From: Bacteroidota bacterium
GTDB lineage: Bacteria; Bacteroidota; Rhodothermia; JANXDC01
DNA length: 64,000 nt
Direction: 5' to 3'
Assembly (NCBI GenBank): GCA_025998875.1
Contig: AP024675.1
Coordinates: 1,709,549 to 1,773,548 of the forward strand
The notes below the pieces were generated by a model. That model searched no databases and was not told the DNA's origin. It worked only from the letters and a program-made list of their open reading frames with translations. Position 1 is the first letter of the stretch; every line of letters begins with the position of its first letter. Positions 17,382-24,882 of this stretch are shown piece by piece. Both the position numbers and the translations under genes were made by a program.

Positions 17382-17851
17382 CCGAACAGGATATCTGGCG
17401 CGCCCTCGAAGAAGTCCCCGACCCCGAGATCCCTCTGGTGAACGTGGTCGAGCTGGGCATCGTGCATGCCGTGCGTTGTCAGGGAAGGCGGGCTGAGGTG
17501 GTGCTCATCCCCACCTTCTCTGGATGTCCGGCCATGGACGTGATCCGGCGTGCGGTGGAGGAGCGGCTCCGGGAGCTGGGGCTTGAGGAGGTCACAGTCC
17601 GCCTCTCCCTGTCTCCGCCCTGGAGCACGGACCGCATCGCCCCCTCGGCCCGGGAGAAGATGAAACAGCTCGGACTAGCACCCCCTTCCTTGTTTGAGCC
17701 CGAGCGGGATCTATTTGAGCCCGTGGCCTGCCCGTACTGCGGCTCTACCGATACCCGACTGGATTCGCCTTTCGGCCCCACGCTGTGTCGGGCCATGTAC
17801 TACTGCGACCACTGCCAGCAACCCTTCGAGAAGTTCAAAGCGCTCAGGTAA
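17375..17851 (+). CDS. paaD: phenylacetate-CoA oxygenase maturation protein PaaD (MIP18/DUF59 plus zinc tail)
   Basis: A 158-aa protein. The N-terminal MIP18-like domain includes VPDPEIPLVNVVELGIVH (residues 14-31) and TFSGCPAMD near 49-57, whose cysteine is typical of SufT/PaaD Fe-S handling. The C-terminal zinc ribbon has CPYCG (about 118) and CDHCQQPFEKFKAL (about 143-156). It probably matures the Fe-S cluster of the reductase or assists oxygenase assembly. The reductase gene paaE does not follow: the operon ends at hairpins, so electrons must come from a reductase encoded elsewhere. Confidence 0.92.
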   Translation: MVTEQDIWRALEEVPDPEIPLVNVVELGIVHAVRCQGRRAEVVLIPTFSGCPAMDVIRRAVEERLRELGLEEVTVRLSLSPPWSTDRIAPSAREKMKQLGLAPPSLFEPERDLFEPVACPYCGSTDTRLDSPFGPTLCRAMYYCDHCQQPFEKFKALR

Positions 17852-17871
17852 CTGTTCTTTTTTTGAACAGT
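17851..17871 (+). terminator. short hairpin with seven-T loop after paaD
   Basis: ACTGTTC (17851-17857) and GAACAGT (17865-17871) form a perfect 7-bp stem around a loop of seven T, overlapping the last base of the paaD stop codon and followed by AGTTTTC. It may be a weak terminator, an mRNA 3'-end stabiliser or a protein-binding palindrome. Confidence 0.4.
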
Positions 17872-18036
17872 AGTTTTCAGGCCTGCTCCGTTTGGGTGCG
17901 CTCCGCGAAGGGGTGGGGAGCCGAAACCGCCGTTTGTGCCGCTTTCGGGCCGATCCGTGCTACGGCACGCAAGTTGTTTTGCTCTTTGATGCGAGCGGAC
18001 CGCGCCGCGTACGATGCGTGTGCGATGATGGATGGT
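17872..18036. other. gene-free spacer between paaD hairpin and strong terminator
   Basis: I find no credible CDS here; the small ORFs overlapping it lack ribosome-binding sites and family features. A local hairpin CGTGC-TACG-GCACG lies around 17967-17980. Because a strong plus-strand terminator follows, the stretch is transcribed either as the paa 3'-UTR or as a separate small RNA. I see no clear promoter for the latter. Confidence 0.35.
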
Positions 18037-18070
18037 CGAAAGCCGGCTGGATAAGCCGGCTTTCGTTTTT
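18037..18070 (+). terminator. strong intrinsic terminator (end of paa transcription unit)
   Basis: A 12-bp perfect stem (18037-18048 with 18054-18065, CGAAAGCCGGCT/AGCCGGCTTTCG), a 5-nt loop and five T. It separates the paa operon from the converging small gene that ends at 18073. Confidence 0.9.
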
Positions 18071-18072
18071 CT

Positions 18073-18312
18073 CTAGAGGGCTTGTTGCTCGAGCTCTAGA
18101 TTGGCTTCCAGCCAGATCATGTAGGCGAATTGCCGGAGCCGGGGGGATACGGCGGGGCCTTGCCAGAGCTCATAGAGCACGGGAAGGGCAGAGAGGCGGA
18201 ATTCCATCCACTCTGCGGGATCTGCCGAGAGCCGGCGCAGACGGGCGTAGGTCTCCAGAAGCGTCTCCAGTTCTTCGTAGAGCCCCATCAGATACTGTTT
18301 GCTCCAAGACAT
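18073..18312 (-). CDS. small uncharacterised helical protein divergent from pncB
   Basis: A 79-aa acidic, leucine/tyrosine-rich protein beginning MSWSKQYLMGLYEELETLLE, almost certainly all-helical (possible coiled coil in residues 8-30). It has no signal peptide, TM segment or motif I recognise. Its reality is supported by a consensus promoter (18343-18371) that mirrors the pncB promoter around a shared 28-bp palindrome. This suggests co-regulation with the NAD-salvage operon. It could be a regulator or partner of that pathway, but nothing in the sequence proves it. It ends next to the paa terminator. Confidence 0.65.
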   Translation of the reverse strand: MSWSKQYLMGLYEELETLLETYARLRRLSADPAEWMEFRLSALPVLYELWQGPAVSPRLRQFAYMIWLEANLELEQQAL

Positions 18313-18342
18313 ATTACAACGAGCGTAGCCGGACCATCCGCA

Positions 18343-18371
18343 AAGATAGGATCTTTCCCCTCGAGGGGCAA
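18343..18371 (-). promoter_or_regulatory. promoter of the 79-aa gene
   Basis: On the minus strand, TTGCCC (18371-18366), exactly 17 bp, and TATCTT (18348-18343). The -35 lies inside the shared palindrome. Confidence 0.6.
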
Positions 18372-18388
18372 TCTAGATTGCTCCTCGA
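18361..18388. promoter_or_regulatory. 28-bp palindromic operator shared by two divergent promoters
   Basis: TCGAGGGGCAATCT is followed by AGATTGCTCCTCGA. The two 14-bp halves are inverted copies with a single mismatch, centred on CTAG. It covers the -35 elements of both the leftward promoter (79-aa gene) and the rightward promoter (pncB), so one bound dimer or tetramer could silence both. It does not match a regulator motif I know. An NAD- or nicotinate-responsive repressor is a guess from the genes controlled. Confidence 0.7.
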
Positions 18389-18406
18389 AAGAGGAGGCCG
18401 TATCTT
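18378..18406 (+). promoter_or_regulatory. promoter of the pncB-nadE operon
   Basis: TTGCTC (18378-18383), exactly 17 bp, TATCTT (18401-18406). The pncB ATG follows 30 bp later. The -35 overlaps the right half of the palindrome. Confidence 0.65.
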
Positions 18407-18436
18407 AAGCACAAGCATTCATCCGCCCAATACAAA

Positions 18437-19789
18437 ATGCGAGCTCCTGCACATACGCCGGCGCTGGTGACGGATCTCTACGAGCTCACCATGGCGGCCG
18501 GATATATCGAAAACGGCCTGCATCGCGTAGAGGCCACTTTCGAACTCTTTGTGCGCCATCTGCCTCCGCGGCGCGGCTATCTGGTTGTGGCCGGGCTGGA
18601 GCGCGTGGTGCGTTATCTGGAGGAGTTGCGCTTCACCGAAGAGCAAATCGCCTATCTGCGCAGCCTGCCGGTTTTCCGCTACGTGGGCTCGGCTTTCTGG
18701 GAATATCTGGAGCGATTCCGGTTTTCCGGGGATCTGTGGGCGATTCCCGAAGGGCGGGTCGTTTTTCCCGGTGAGCCGATTCTGCGGGTGCGCGCCCCCA
18801 TTGTGGAGGCGCAGATTCTGGAGACCTATCTCCTGGCCGCGCTCAATCTGGAGATCATGGTGGCCACCAAGGCCAGCCGGGTGGTGGAGGCGGCCTGTGG
18901 CCGCATGGTGATCGATTTCGGCTCCCGGCGCGCTCATGGGCCGGAGGCGGCCGTATATGCGGCCCGAGCCGCCTATATCGGAGGTTGTGCGGGCACCTCG
19001 AACGTGGAGGCGGGCTACCGGTGGGGGATCCCCGTCTTCGGCACCATGGCCCATTCATGGGTCATGGCTTTCGGGAGCGAACTGGAGGCCTTTCGTGCCT
19101 TTCATCGCGTCTTTCCCGAACACACGACCCTGCTGGTCGATACCTACGACACGCAGGAAGGGATCCGGAACGCGATCAGGCTTGATGGATCTGTGCGGGG
19201 GATTCGCATCGACAGCGGGGATCTTGTGTCCCTCAGCCTGCAGGCCCGTCGCATGCTCGATGAGGCCGGGCTACCGCAGGTGCGCATCGGCATCAGCGGA
19301 GATCTGGACGAGTATCGCATACGGGATTTCCTGCGCGCCGGTGGGGTGGCCGACTGGTTCGGGGTGGGGACGAAGATGACCACTTCGGAAGACGCCCCCT
19401 CGGTGGGGGGGGTCTACAAGCTCGTCGAACTGCATCACAACGGGGTGGAGCGTTTTGTGCTCAAGCTCAGCCAGGCCAAACGCACCTATCCCGGGGCGAA
19501 GCAGGTCTATCGGTTCCGGGATGCCGGGGGCCGATGGGAGCGAGATCTGATCGCCTGGGAAGAAGAGCCCGCCCCCGCAGGGGCAGAGCCTCTCCTGGAG
19601 CCGATCCTCCTCCGGGGAGAGCGCCTGGGTGCCCTGCCGGATCTGGAGACCATCCGGACGCGCGCCCGAGAAGAGCTCCAGGCCTTGCCGGAGGCGGTGC
19701 GTGATCTGGACAATCCCGACCCGTATCCGGTGGAGATCAGCCCCGGTCTAGAGCGTTTATTTGCCGAAACCAGCCATCAGGTGGGCTAA
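18437..19789 (+). CDS. pncB: nicotinate phosphoribosyltransferase
   Basis: A 450-aa enzyme joining nicotinate and PRPP to give nicotinate mononucleotide, the entry step of NAD salvage. It begins TPALVTDLYELTMAAGYIEN, the family's N-terminal signature, followed by FELFVRHLPPRRGYLVVAGL. It also has DFGSRRAHGPEAA near residue 158, a GGCAGTSNVEA segment, FGTMAHSWV near 205, and the phosphate-binding IRIDSGDLVSLS near 257. It belongs to the group of short PncB proteins common in Bacteroidota. It is the first gene of a long operon; nadE starts one base after its stop. Confidence 0.95.
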   Translation: MRAPAHTPALVTDLYELTMAAGYIENGLHRVEATFELFVRHLPPRRGYLVVAGLERVVRYLEELRFTEEQIAYLRSLPVFRYVGSAFWEYLERFRFSGDLWAIPEGRVVFPGEPILRVRAPIVEAQILETYLLAALNLEIMVATKASRVVEAACGRMVIDFGSRRAHGPEAAVYAARAAYIGGCAGTSNVEAGYRWGIPVFGTMAHSWVMAFGSELEAFRAFHRVFPEHTTLLVDTYDTQEGIRNAIRLDGSVRGIRIDSGDLVSLSLQARRMLDEAGLPQVRIGISGDLDEYRIRDFLRAGGVADWFGVGTKMTTSEDAPSVGGVYKLVELHHNGVERFVLKLSQAKRTYPGAKQVYRFRDAGGRWERDLIAWEEEPAPAGAEPLLEPILLRGERLGALPDLETIRTRAREELQALPEAVRDLDNPDPYPVEISPGLERLFAETSHQVG

Positions 19790-19790
19790 T

Positions 19791-21488
19791 ATGCGTATCG
19801 CCATTGTGCAGATGAATCCCACTGTGGGCGATCTGCTCGAAAACGCCCGCCGGATCCGAGAAGGGCTCCAGCAGGCCCGGGCTCGGGGGGCGAAGCTGGT
19901 CCTGTTTCCGGAGATGGCCCTGGTGGGCTATCCCCCGCTCGATCTGCTCGAGCAGCCGGATTTTCTTTCCGCTGTCCGGCGTACGCTTCAGAGCCTGGCC
20001 CCGGATACCGAGGGGCTGGTGGTCGTGCTCGGGGCTCCGATACCCAATCCCTCCTCGGTGGGCAAGCGTCTTTTCAACGCCGCGGTGATCTTCGACAACG
20101 GGCGCATCCGGACCTTCGTGACCAAACAGCTGCTGCCCACCTATGATGTTTTCGATGAGTATCGGTATTTCGAGCCCGGTTCGCCTTCGGATCCCCTGCA
20201 GATAGGCTCCTGGCGCGTGGGCGTTACCATCTGCGAGGACATCTGGAATGACGATCCGCAGAGTGGCTGGTGGATGTATGAGCGCAACCCGGTGGCCGAG
20301 CTCATGGCCCGTGGGGCGAACCTGCTGCTGAACCTCTCAGCTTCCCCGTTTTCCCGGGGCAAAATCGCCCAGCGCGACGCCCTGCTGCAGGGTATCGCCA
20401 CGCGGCATGAGGTACCTGTGGTGATGGTCAACCAGGTGGGCGCCAATACGGAGCTCATCTTCGACGGATCCAGCCGGGTCTTCTCCCCCGATGGTCGCTG
20501 TATTCTGGCCTTACCCGCCTTCAAAGAGGCGGTGGGTATCTGGGATCTGGAGACGGGCTACGTAGAGGGACACGAGCCGCCCCCGGCCGAGGAGACCGAG
20601 CAGGTGCGCCAGGCCCTTCGGCTGGGGCTGCGTGATTACGACCGCAAAACCGGCGCCTTCCGGCGCGTCTGTGTGGGCATGAGCGGAGGGATCGACTCTT
20701 CCCTGGTGACCGCGCTCGCCGTAGAGGCCTTCGGCCCCGAACGGGTAGTGGGTCTGAGCCTGCCGAGCCGATATTCTTCCGAATCCTCCCGCACGGATGC
20801 CGAGCAGCTGGCGCGCACGCTCGGGATCGCCTTTTATGTGCTCTCCATTGAGCCCGCCTTTGAGGCCTTCGAACGTATACTCGAGCCCCTCTTCTCCGGC
20901 ACCGAGTCCGGGGTGGCGGAGGAAAACATCCAGGCTCGATCCCGCGCCGTGATCCTGATGGCGCTGGCCAACAAGTTCGGGGACATGGTCCTGGCCTGTG
21001 GCAACAAAAGCGAGATCGCCACAGGGTACGCCACGCTTTATGGAGACATGGTCGGGGGGCTGGCGCCCATCGGGGACCTGTACAAGACCGAGGTATACGA
21101 GCTGGCTCACCACCTGAACCGGGATGCGGGCTTCCCCCTCATCCCGGAGTCCGTGTTCCTGAAGGCCCCTTCGGCCGAGCTCCGGCCCGGGCAGAAGGAC
21201 ACCGACACGCTTCCGCCCTATGAGATCCTCGACGATATTCTGCGGCGCTACCTGGAGGCCCATGCCTCCGTGGAGGAGATCCTGGCCGCCGGGCACGAGC
21301 CGGAGGTGGTGGAGTACGTACTGCGGCTCGTCGATCGCAACGAGTACAAGCGACGCCAGGGACCGCCCGTTCTGCGTATCTCTCCGAAGGCGTTCGGTTA
21401 CGGGCGACGGTTCCCGATCGTACAGCGCTGGACGGCGCAGCGTATGCGCTTTGTGCAGGGGACCCGAGCGTGCATCACAAGCAAGTGA
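19791..21488 (+). CDS. nadE: glutamine-dependent NAD+ synthetase
   Basis: A 565-aa two-domain enzyme. The N-terminal nitrilase-like glutaminase domain (residues 1-270) has the Glu-Lys-Cys triad visible in FPEMALVGYPP (E), FVTKQLLPTYDVF (K) and GVTICEDIWN (C). The C-terminal synthetase domain (290-565) carries the P-loop GMSGGIDSSLV and the NKSEIATGYATLYGD segment. It amidates deamido-NAD to NAD, so glutamine-derived ammonia is channelled. The start is ATG 19791 (MRIAIVQMNPTVGD), immediately after pncB; the in-frame upstream extension lies inside pncB. With pncB it leaves only the adenylyltransferase step to be supplied elsewhere. Confidence 0.95.
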   Translation: MRIAIVQMNPTVGDLLENARRIREGLQQARARGAKLVLFPEMALVGYPPLDLLEQPDFLSAVRRTLQSLAPDTEGLVVVLGAPIPNPSSVGKRLFNAAVIFDNGRIRTFVTKQLLPTYDVFDEYRYFEPGSPSDPLQIGSWRVGVTICEDIWNDDPQSGWWMYERNPVAELMARGANLLLNLSASPFSRGKIAQRDALLQGIATRHEVPVVMVNQVGANTELIFDGSSRVFSPDGRCILALPAFKEAVGIWDLETGYVEGHEPPPAEETEQVRQALRLGLRDYDRKTGAFRRVCVGMSGGIDSSLVTALAVEAFGPERVVGLSLPSRYSSESSRTDAEQLARTLGIAFYVLSIEPAFEAFERILEPLFSGTESGVAEENIQARSRAVILMALANKFGDMVLACGNKSEIATGYATLYGDMVGGLAPIGDLYKTEVYELAHHLNRDAGFPLIPESVFLKAPSAELRPGQKDTDTLPPYEILDDILRRYLEAHASVEEILAAGHEPEVVEYVLRLVDRNEYKRRQGPPVLRISPKAFGYGRRFPIVQRWTAQRMRFVQGTRACITSK

Positions 21489-21506
21489 GATCTACAGGAG
21501 GGGAAG

Positions 21507-22049
21507 GTGGGGCGCACCGCGGTGCGGATCCTTCAGGGGGATATCACAGAGCTGGAGGTCGATGCGATCACCAATGCGGCCAACGAACAGCTCAAGCTCG
21601 GAGGGGGGGTGGCCGGGGCCATCGCCCGAAAAGGGGGACCGGAGATTCAGGAGGCCTGCGATCGCATCGGTTATACCCCGGTCGGCACGGCCGTGCTGAC
21701 CCCGGCAGGCCGGCTCAAAGCGCGGTATGTGATTCATGCCGTGGGGCCGCGCTACGGGGTGGACCCCGACCCGGAGCGGTTGCTGGCTTCGGCTGTGCGC
21801 GCCACACTGGAGTTGGCCGAGCAACACGCATTGCGTCGCATCGCCCTGCCGGCGATCAGCACCGGGATCTTCGGTTTCCCCCGAGAACCCGCGCTGCGTA
21901 TTATCTTGCAGACCATCCGGGATTACCTCGCCAGTCGACCGGATACCGTGCTGGAAGAGGTGATCCTGTGCCTCTATGAGGCCGATAGCTATGCTCTGGC
22001 CCGTCAGATCTGGGCGGAGATGACTACGTCTGACTCGGAGGAGGGGTAA
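21507..22049 (+). CDS. macrodomain protein (ADP-ribose binding/processing)
   Basis: A 180-aa stand-alone macrodomain. It has the full set of ligand-binding loops: LQGDITELEVDAITNAANEQ (residues 9-28), LGGGVAGAIARKGGP, and ALPAISTGIFGFPREPA near 113-129. Macrodomains of this class bind ADP-ribose and can hydrolyse ADP-ribose-1''-phosphate, O-acetyl-ADP-ribose or ADP-ribosylated residues; the sequence alone does not separate these. The GTG start at 21507 is 5 bp after AGGAGG. It sits 18 bp after nadE and 6 bp before the KptA-like/NUDIX gene, suggesting a shared NAD/ADP-ribose role. Confidence 0.9.
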   Translation: MGRTAVRILQGDITELEVDAITNAANEQLKLGGGVAGAIARKGGPEIQEACDRIGYTPVGTAVLTPAGRLKARYVIHAVGPRYGVDPDPERLLASAVRATLELAEQHALRRIALPAISTGIFGFPREPALRIILQTIRDYLASRPDTVLEEVILCLYEADSYALARQIWAEMTTSDSEEG

Positions 22050-22055
22050 GCGGAT

Positions 22056-23156
22056 ATGGCAACTACGGGGGTGGACTACGTCCAGCTAGGCCGCTATATC
22101 AGCTCGATCCTGCGAGGGCTCAAACCCCGATACGGATTGACCATTGAGCTCGGGGGCTGGGCGCGCATCTCGGAGCTCATCCCCGTGGCCCTGCGCAACT
22201 GGCAGGGGGAATCGACCCCCACCGCAGCGGATATCCTCGCTGTACTGGAGAACGGGCAGGGCAACTGGTATGAGCTCGATGGAGAGTGGGTGCGTTCACG
22301 CCTGCATGCCCAGTTCGGGGCTCTGGAGGCGTTCCGACCCGCGCCTCCGCCGTTGTACCTGGCTACGGCCATCAGCCGCAACGAGTGGCGACAGATCCGC
22401 CGTCATGGCCTGCGCCCTGCAGAAGGCCCCGCCGTATTGCTGACCAGTCAGCCGGAGCGGGCCATGCATTTTGCCCGCCGCCGGTGGGGAGCTCAGGGCT
22501 TTGTTCTGCTTATCGATGCCCTGGCTATGCACGAGGATGGTTTCGTCTTCTTGCACCAGCGGGCCGATGACCTGTGGGCTGTGGAGTTCGTGCCCACAGC
22601 CTATGTGCTCAATCGGGAGCGTCCCCTTCGGCTCGTTCTGGCCGGTGGAGGCATTCTGCACCGCTGGCGGGCGGGGCGACTGGAGGTGCTCCTCCTCAAG
22701 CGCAAGGGTATCTGGGATCTGCCCAAGGGCAAAATGGATCCCACCGATCCTACGATCGAGTACTGCACGCTGCGCGAGGTGAAAGAAGAAGTGGGGGATT
22801 TTCCCTTCCTGCTGGGCCGTTACCTGACCTCCTCTCAGCACGTCTATTCCCACGGGGAGCACCTGATCCTGAAAACCACGTACTGGTATGCGATGACCTC
22901 GCCTGTGGAGGAATTCCCCGTCGGACACAACCCCAAGGTGACGGAGTATCGCTGGGCGCCTCTGGAGGAGGCCATCGAGATGGTGGGGTTCGACACGCTC
23001 CGGGAAGTGCTCCGACGTGCGGCAGCGGCCTTATCCTTGCAGGATGGCCTGGAGCAGACCAATGGCCGGATACTATGGGTACAGGCCAGCGAGCCCGAGG
23101 CCCTGGATCGCACCCTGGCCAGCTGGGCTATGAGCAGTCAGGGGGTTTCCTCATGA
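22056..23156 (+). CDS. fusion of a degenerate KptA/Tpt1-like domain with a NUDIX hydrolase
   Basis: A 366-aa protein. Residues 5-190 follow RNA 2'-phosphotransferase KptA in order: LGRYISSILRGLKPRYGLTI, GGWARISELI, EWVRS, PPPLYLATAISRNEWRQIRR then HGLRP, and WAVEFVPTAYVLNRE. Key KptA residues differ: LRH reads LRG, YHGT reads YLAT, the HVHLS stretch reads VLLTS, and the GHS histidine is unclear. Residues 195-330 are NUDIX: GGGILHRWRAGRLEVLLLKR, then PKGKMD and REVKEEVG, so the catalytic REx2EE is intact although the upstream half of the box has one extra residue. NUDIX enzymes of this type cleave ADP-ribose or dinucleotides. A two-domain enzyme of ADP-ribose metabolism is likely; 2'-phosphotransferase activity is doubtful. 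Confidence 0.75.
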   Translation: MATTGVDYVQLGRYISSILRGLKPRYGLTIELGGWARISELIPVALRNWQGESTPTAADILAVLENGQGNWYELDGEWVRSRLHAQFGALEAFRPAPPPLYLATAISRNEWRQIRRHGLRPAEGPAVLLTSQPERAMHFARRRWGAQGFVLLIDALAMHEDGFVFLHQRADDLWAVEFVPTAYVLNRERPLRLVLAGGGILHRWRAGRLEVLLLKRKGIWDLPKGKMDPTDPTIEYCTLREVKEEVGDFPFLLGRYLTSSQHVYSHGEHLILKTTYWYAMTSPVEEFPVGHNPKVTEYRWAPLEEAIEMVGFDTLREVLRRAAAALSLQDGLEQTNGRILWVQASEPEALDRTLASWAMSSQGVSS

Positions 23157-23842
23157 GGACCGCTTTACTGGCCATCTGGGGCCTCTGCTGTGCCTCCGCG
23201 GCGTGGGCGCAGGTCTGGGGAGGGCAGTGGCAGGATCTCGATACGGCCCCCGGTAGCACGCTGTGGCTCGGCCTGCAGCGAGCCGATTTCCGCCATCGGC
23301 CCGGATCCGGCTCCTTGGACTGGTCCGACTGGGCCGGAAGCGTGATGTTTTCCCAGCCCAATCTGGATCTCTTCCTCTGCTGGCAGCCCCGGGCTGGGGA
23401 TCGGGGTCTGGAATACTGGGAGGCCGGAGGGCATTTCTGGAACGCCTTGCCCCTTCGGTTTCGGGCCGCTCTAGAGCTCCCCTTCGGGCTCTTTGCGGGG
23501 TATCGTTCCGTGGGGCCTTCTGGGGCGATGCACGATGGGGTGAGCGTGAGCGTGCTCGCCCTGGGCGCCGGGCTTGCCTGGAGGCTTCCGGTGGGATCTC
23601 GATTGCCGTCAATACTGCGCCTGGTGCCTTTCGGGGGGCTGGCCTTTGAGTCCTTTGGCCTGCAAAACGGATGGGCAGGGGGGCTGGTGGCCGAAGCGCG
23701 CCTGCATACACCCCGGCTTATGCGGTCCCGATACGCGCTGGGGTTGGGTATCGGATACCGGTACTGGCGGTGGTATTTTGATGTGGATCGGCTCAACTAC
23801 ACCTGGTCCGATGTGCGCTTCTCGGTGGGCCTGAGTTTTTAG
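23153..23842 (+). CDS. outer-membrane beta-barrel protein of unknown function
   Basis: A 229-aa protein starting at ATG 23153 (4-bp overlap with the previous gene) with signal peptide LLAIWGLCCASAAWAQ. The mature part shows amphipathic beta strands: GLFAGYRSVG, VSVLALGAGLAWRLP, LGLGIGYRYWRWYFDVDRLN and a C-terminal VRFSVGLSF ending in Phe, the usual Omp insertion signal. A longer upstream frame overlaps the NUDIX gene and is a shadow. No functional motif; it resembles the short Omp/PorT-like barrels common in this phylum. Confidence 0.75.
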   Translation: MRTALLAIWGLCCASAAWAQVWGGQWQDLDTAPGSTLWLGLQRADFRHRPGSGSLDWSDWAGSVMFSQPNLDLFLCWQPRAGDRGLEYWEAGGHFWNALPLRFRAALELPFGLFAGYRSVGPSGAMHDGVSVSVLALGAGLAWRLPVGSRLPSILRLVPFGGLAFESFGLQNGWAGGLVAEARLHTPRLMRSRYALGLGIGYRYWRWYFDVDRLNYTWSDVRFSVGLSF

Positions 23843-23863
23843 GGGGGCGGGAAGGAGAAAAAG

Positions 23864-24067
23864 ATGAAGCGTGCGCACAAGGATCTGCTGGCGCACCTGG
23901 AAGGCCAGGTGCGCGCTCGTGGCTGGGAGATTCGGCGCGAAGTGGGCTCTTTCATCGGAGGCCTCTGTCGGGTGCGGGATCGCTGGGTGGTGGTGCTCAA
24001 CCGCCGCACCCCTCCGGAGGTGCAGCTGGCTATCCTGGAGCAAACCCTCAAACGCTTGCCCGCATGA
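23864..24067 (+). CDS. small conserved hypothetical protein
   Basis: A 67-aa basic protein (MKRAHKDLLAHLEGQVRARG, then VGSFIGGLCRVRDRWVVVLN). It resembles a small family I have seen next to housekeeping genes in Bacteroidota, with a beta-hairpin GG-CRV core, but no function is known to me. A good GGGAAGGAG site lies upstream. It shares ATGA with the PhnP-like gene, so it is translated as part of the operon. Confidence 0.75.
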   Translation: MKRAHKDLLAHLEGQVRARGWEIRREVGSFIGGLCRVRDRWVVVLNRRTPPEVQLAILEQTLKRLPA

Positions 24068-24882
24068 GCACAGCCCCTGTTGCGGAAGGTCTGCATGTTA
24101 CCCTGTTGGGCACGGGCACGTCCATGGGGGTGCCCGTGATCGGCTGTCGTTGTCGGGTCTGCAGCTCCCCGGATCCCCGGGACAGTCGGTTGCGCTGTTC
24201 GGTCTGGATCCGAACGGCTCGCACAAGCCTCGTCATTGATACGGGGCCGGATTTTCGTCTGCAGGCGTTGCGTTACCGTATTCCGCGCCTCGATGGGGTG
24301 CTCTACACGCATCACCATTTTGATCACGTCATGGGTCTGGACGATCTGCGCCCGTTCAACTACCTGCAGGAAGGTCCCATTCCCCTGTACGCTTCCCCCG
24401 CCTCGGCCGCGGCGCTGCGCCAGATGTTTCGCTACATCTTTCTCGATCCCCCGGTGCCGGGGATACCGAACGTATATCTGGGGGAGATCACCGGGCCCTT
24501 CGAGGTTGGCGATCTCCAGATCCTGCCCGTGCCCGTATGGCATGGGCCCGTACCGGTGCTCGGATTTCGGATCGGGCGTTTTGCCTATGTGACGGACGTG
24601 AGTCGCATCCCGGAGGAGAGCTGGCCGCTTCTGGAGGGGCTGGAAGTGCTCATACTGGGGGCTTTGCGCTATCGGCCCCATCCCATGCACTTCAGCATCG
24701 CCGAAGCGGTGGAGACAGCCCGCAGGCTCGGGGTCCCGAGAACGTACCTGGTACACCTGACGCACGATGTGCTGCATGCCGAAGCGGAGGCCCGGTTGCC
24801 CCCGGAGGTACAACCGGCCTACGATGGGCTGGAACTCCATATGCCCTGGCCAGATCCCATATCCCTGGAGGTGGGTCGGTGA
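24064..24882 (+). CDS. metallo-beta-lactamase-fold phosphodiesterase, PhnP-like
   Basis: A 272-aa MBL-fold enzyme. It begins LLGTGTSMGVPVIGCRCRVC (from 24103), the GTG...GVP..GC.C..C pattern of PhnP-type phosphodiesterases with their extra zinc-binding cysteines. The metal motif THHHFDHVMGLDDL is at about residues 82-95, and the C-terminal YDGLELHMP matches the PhnP DGMEI region. PhnP opens phosphoribosyl 1,2-cyclic phosphate. No phosphonate (phn) genes are nearby, so the natural substrate is open; a ribose cyclic phosphate such as the KptA product ADP-ribose 1'',2''-cyclic phosphate would suit this operon (inference). Its stop overlaps the aroQ GTG by 4 bp. Confidence 0.85.
   Translation: MSTAPVAEGLHVTLLGTGTSMGVPVIGCRCRVCSSPDPRDSRLRCSVWIRTARTSLVIDTGPDFRLQALRYRIPRLDGVLYTHHHFDHVMGLDDLRPFNYLQEGPIPLYASPASAAALRQMFRYIFLDPPVPGIPNVYLGEITGPFEVGDLQILPVPVWHGPVPVLGFRIGRFAYVTDVSRIPEESWPLLEGLEVLILGALRYRPHPMHFSIAEAVETARRLGVPRTYLVHLTHDVLHAEAEARLPPEVQPAYDGLELHMPWPDPISLEVGR

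Noticed and set aside
22056-23156. NrtR-type transcriptional regulator (NUDIX plus winged helix) controlling the NAD genes
   Set aside because: The extra domain is N-terminal and KptA-like, and no winged-helix follows the NUDIX domain.
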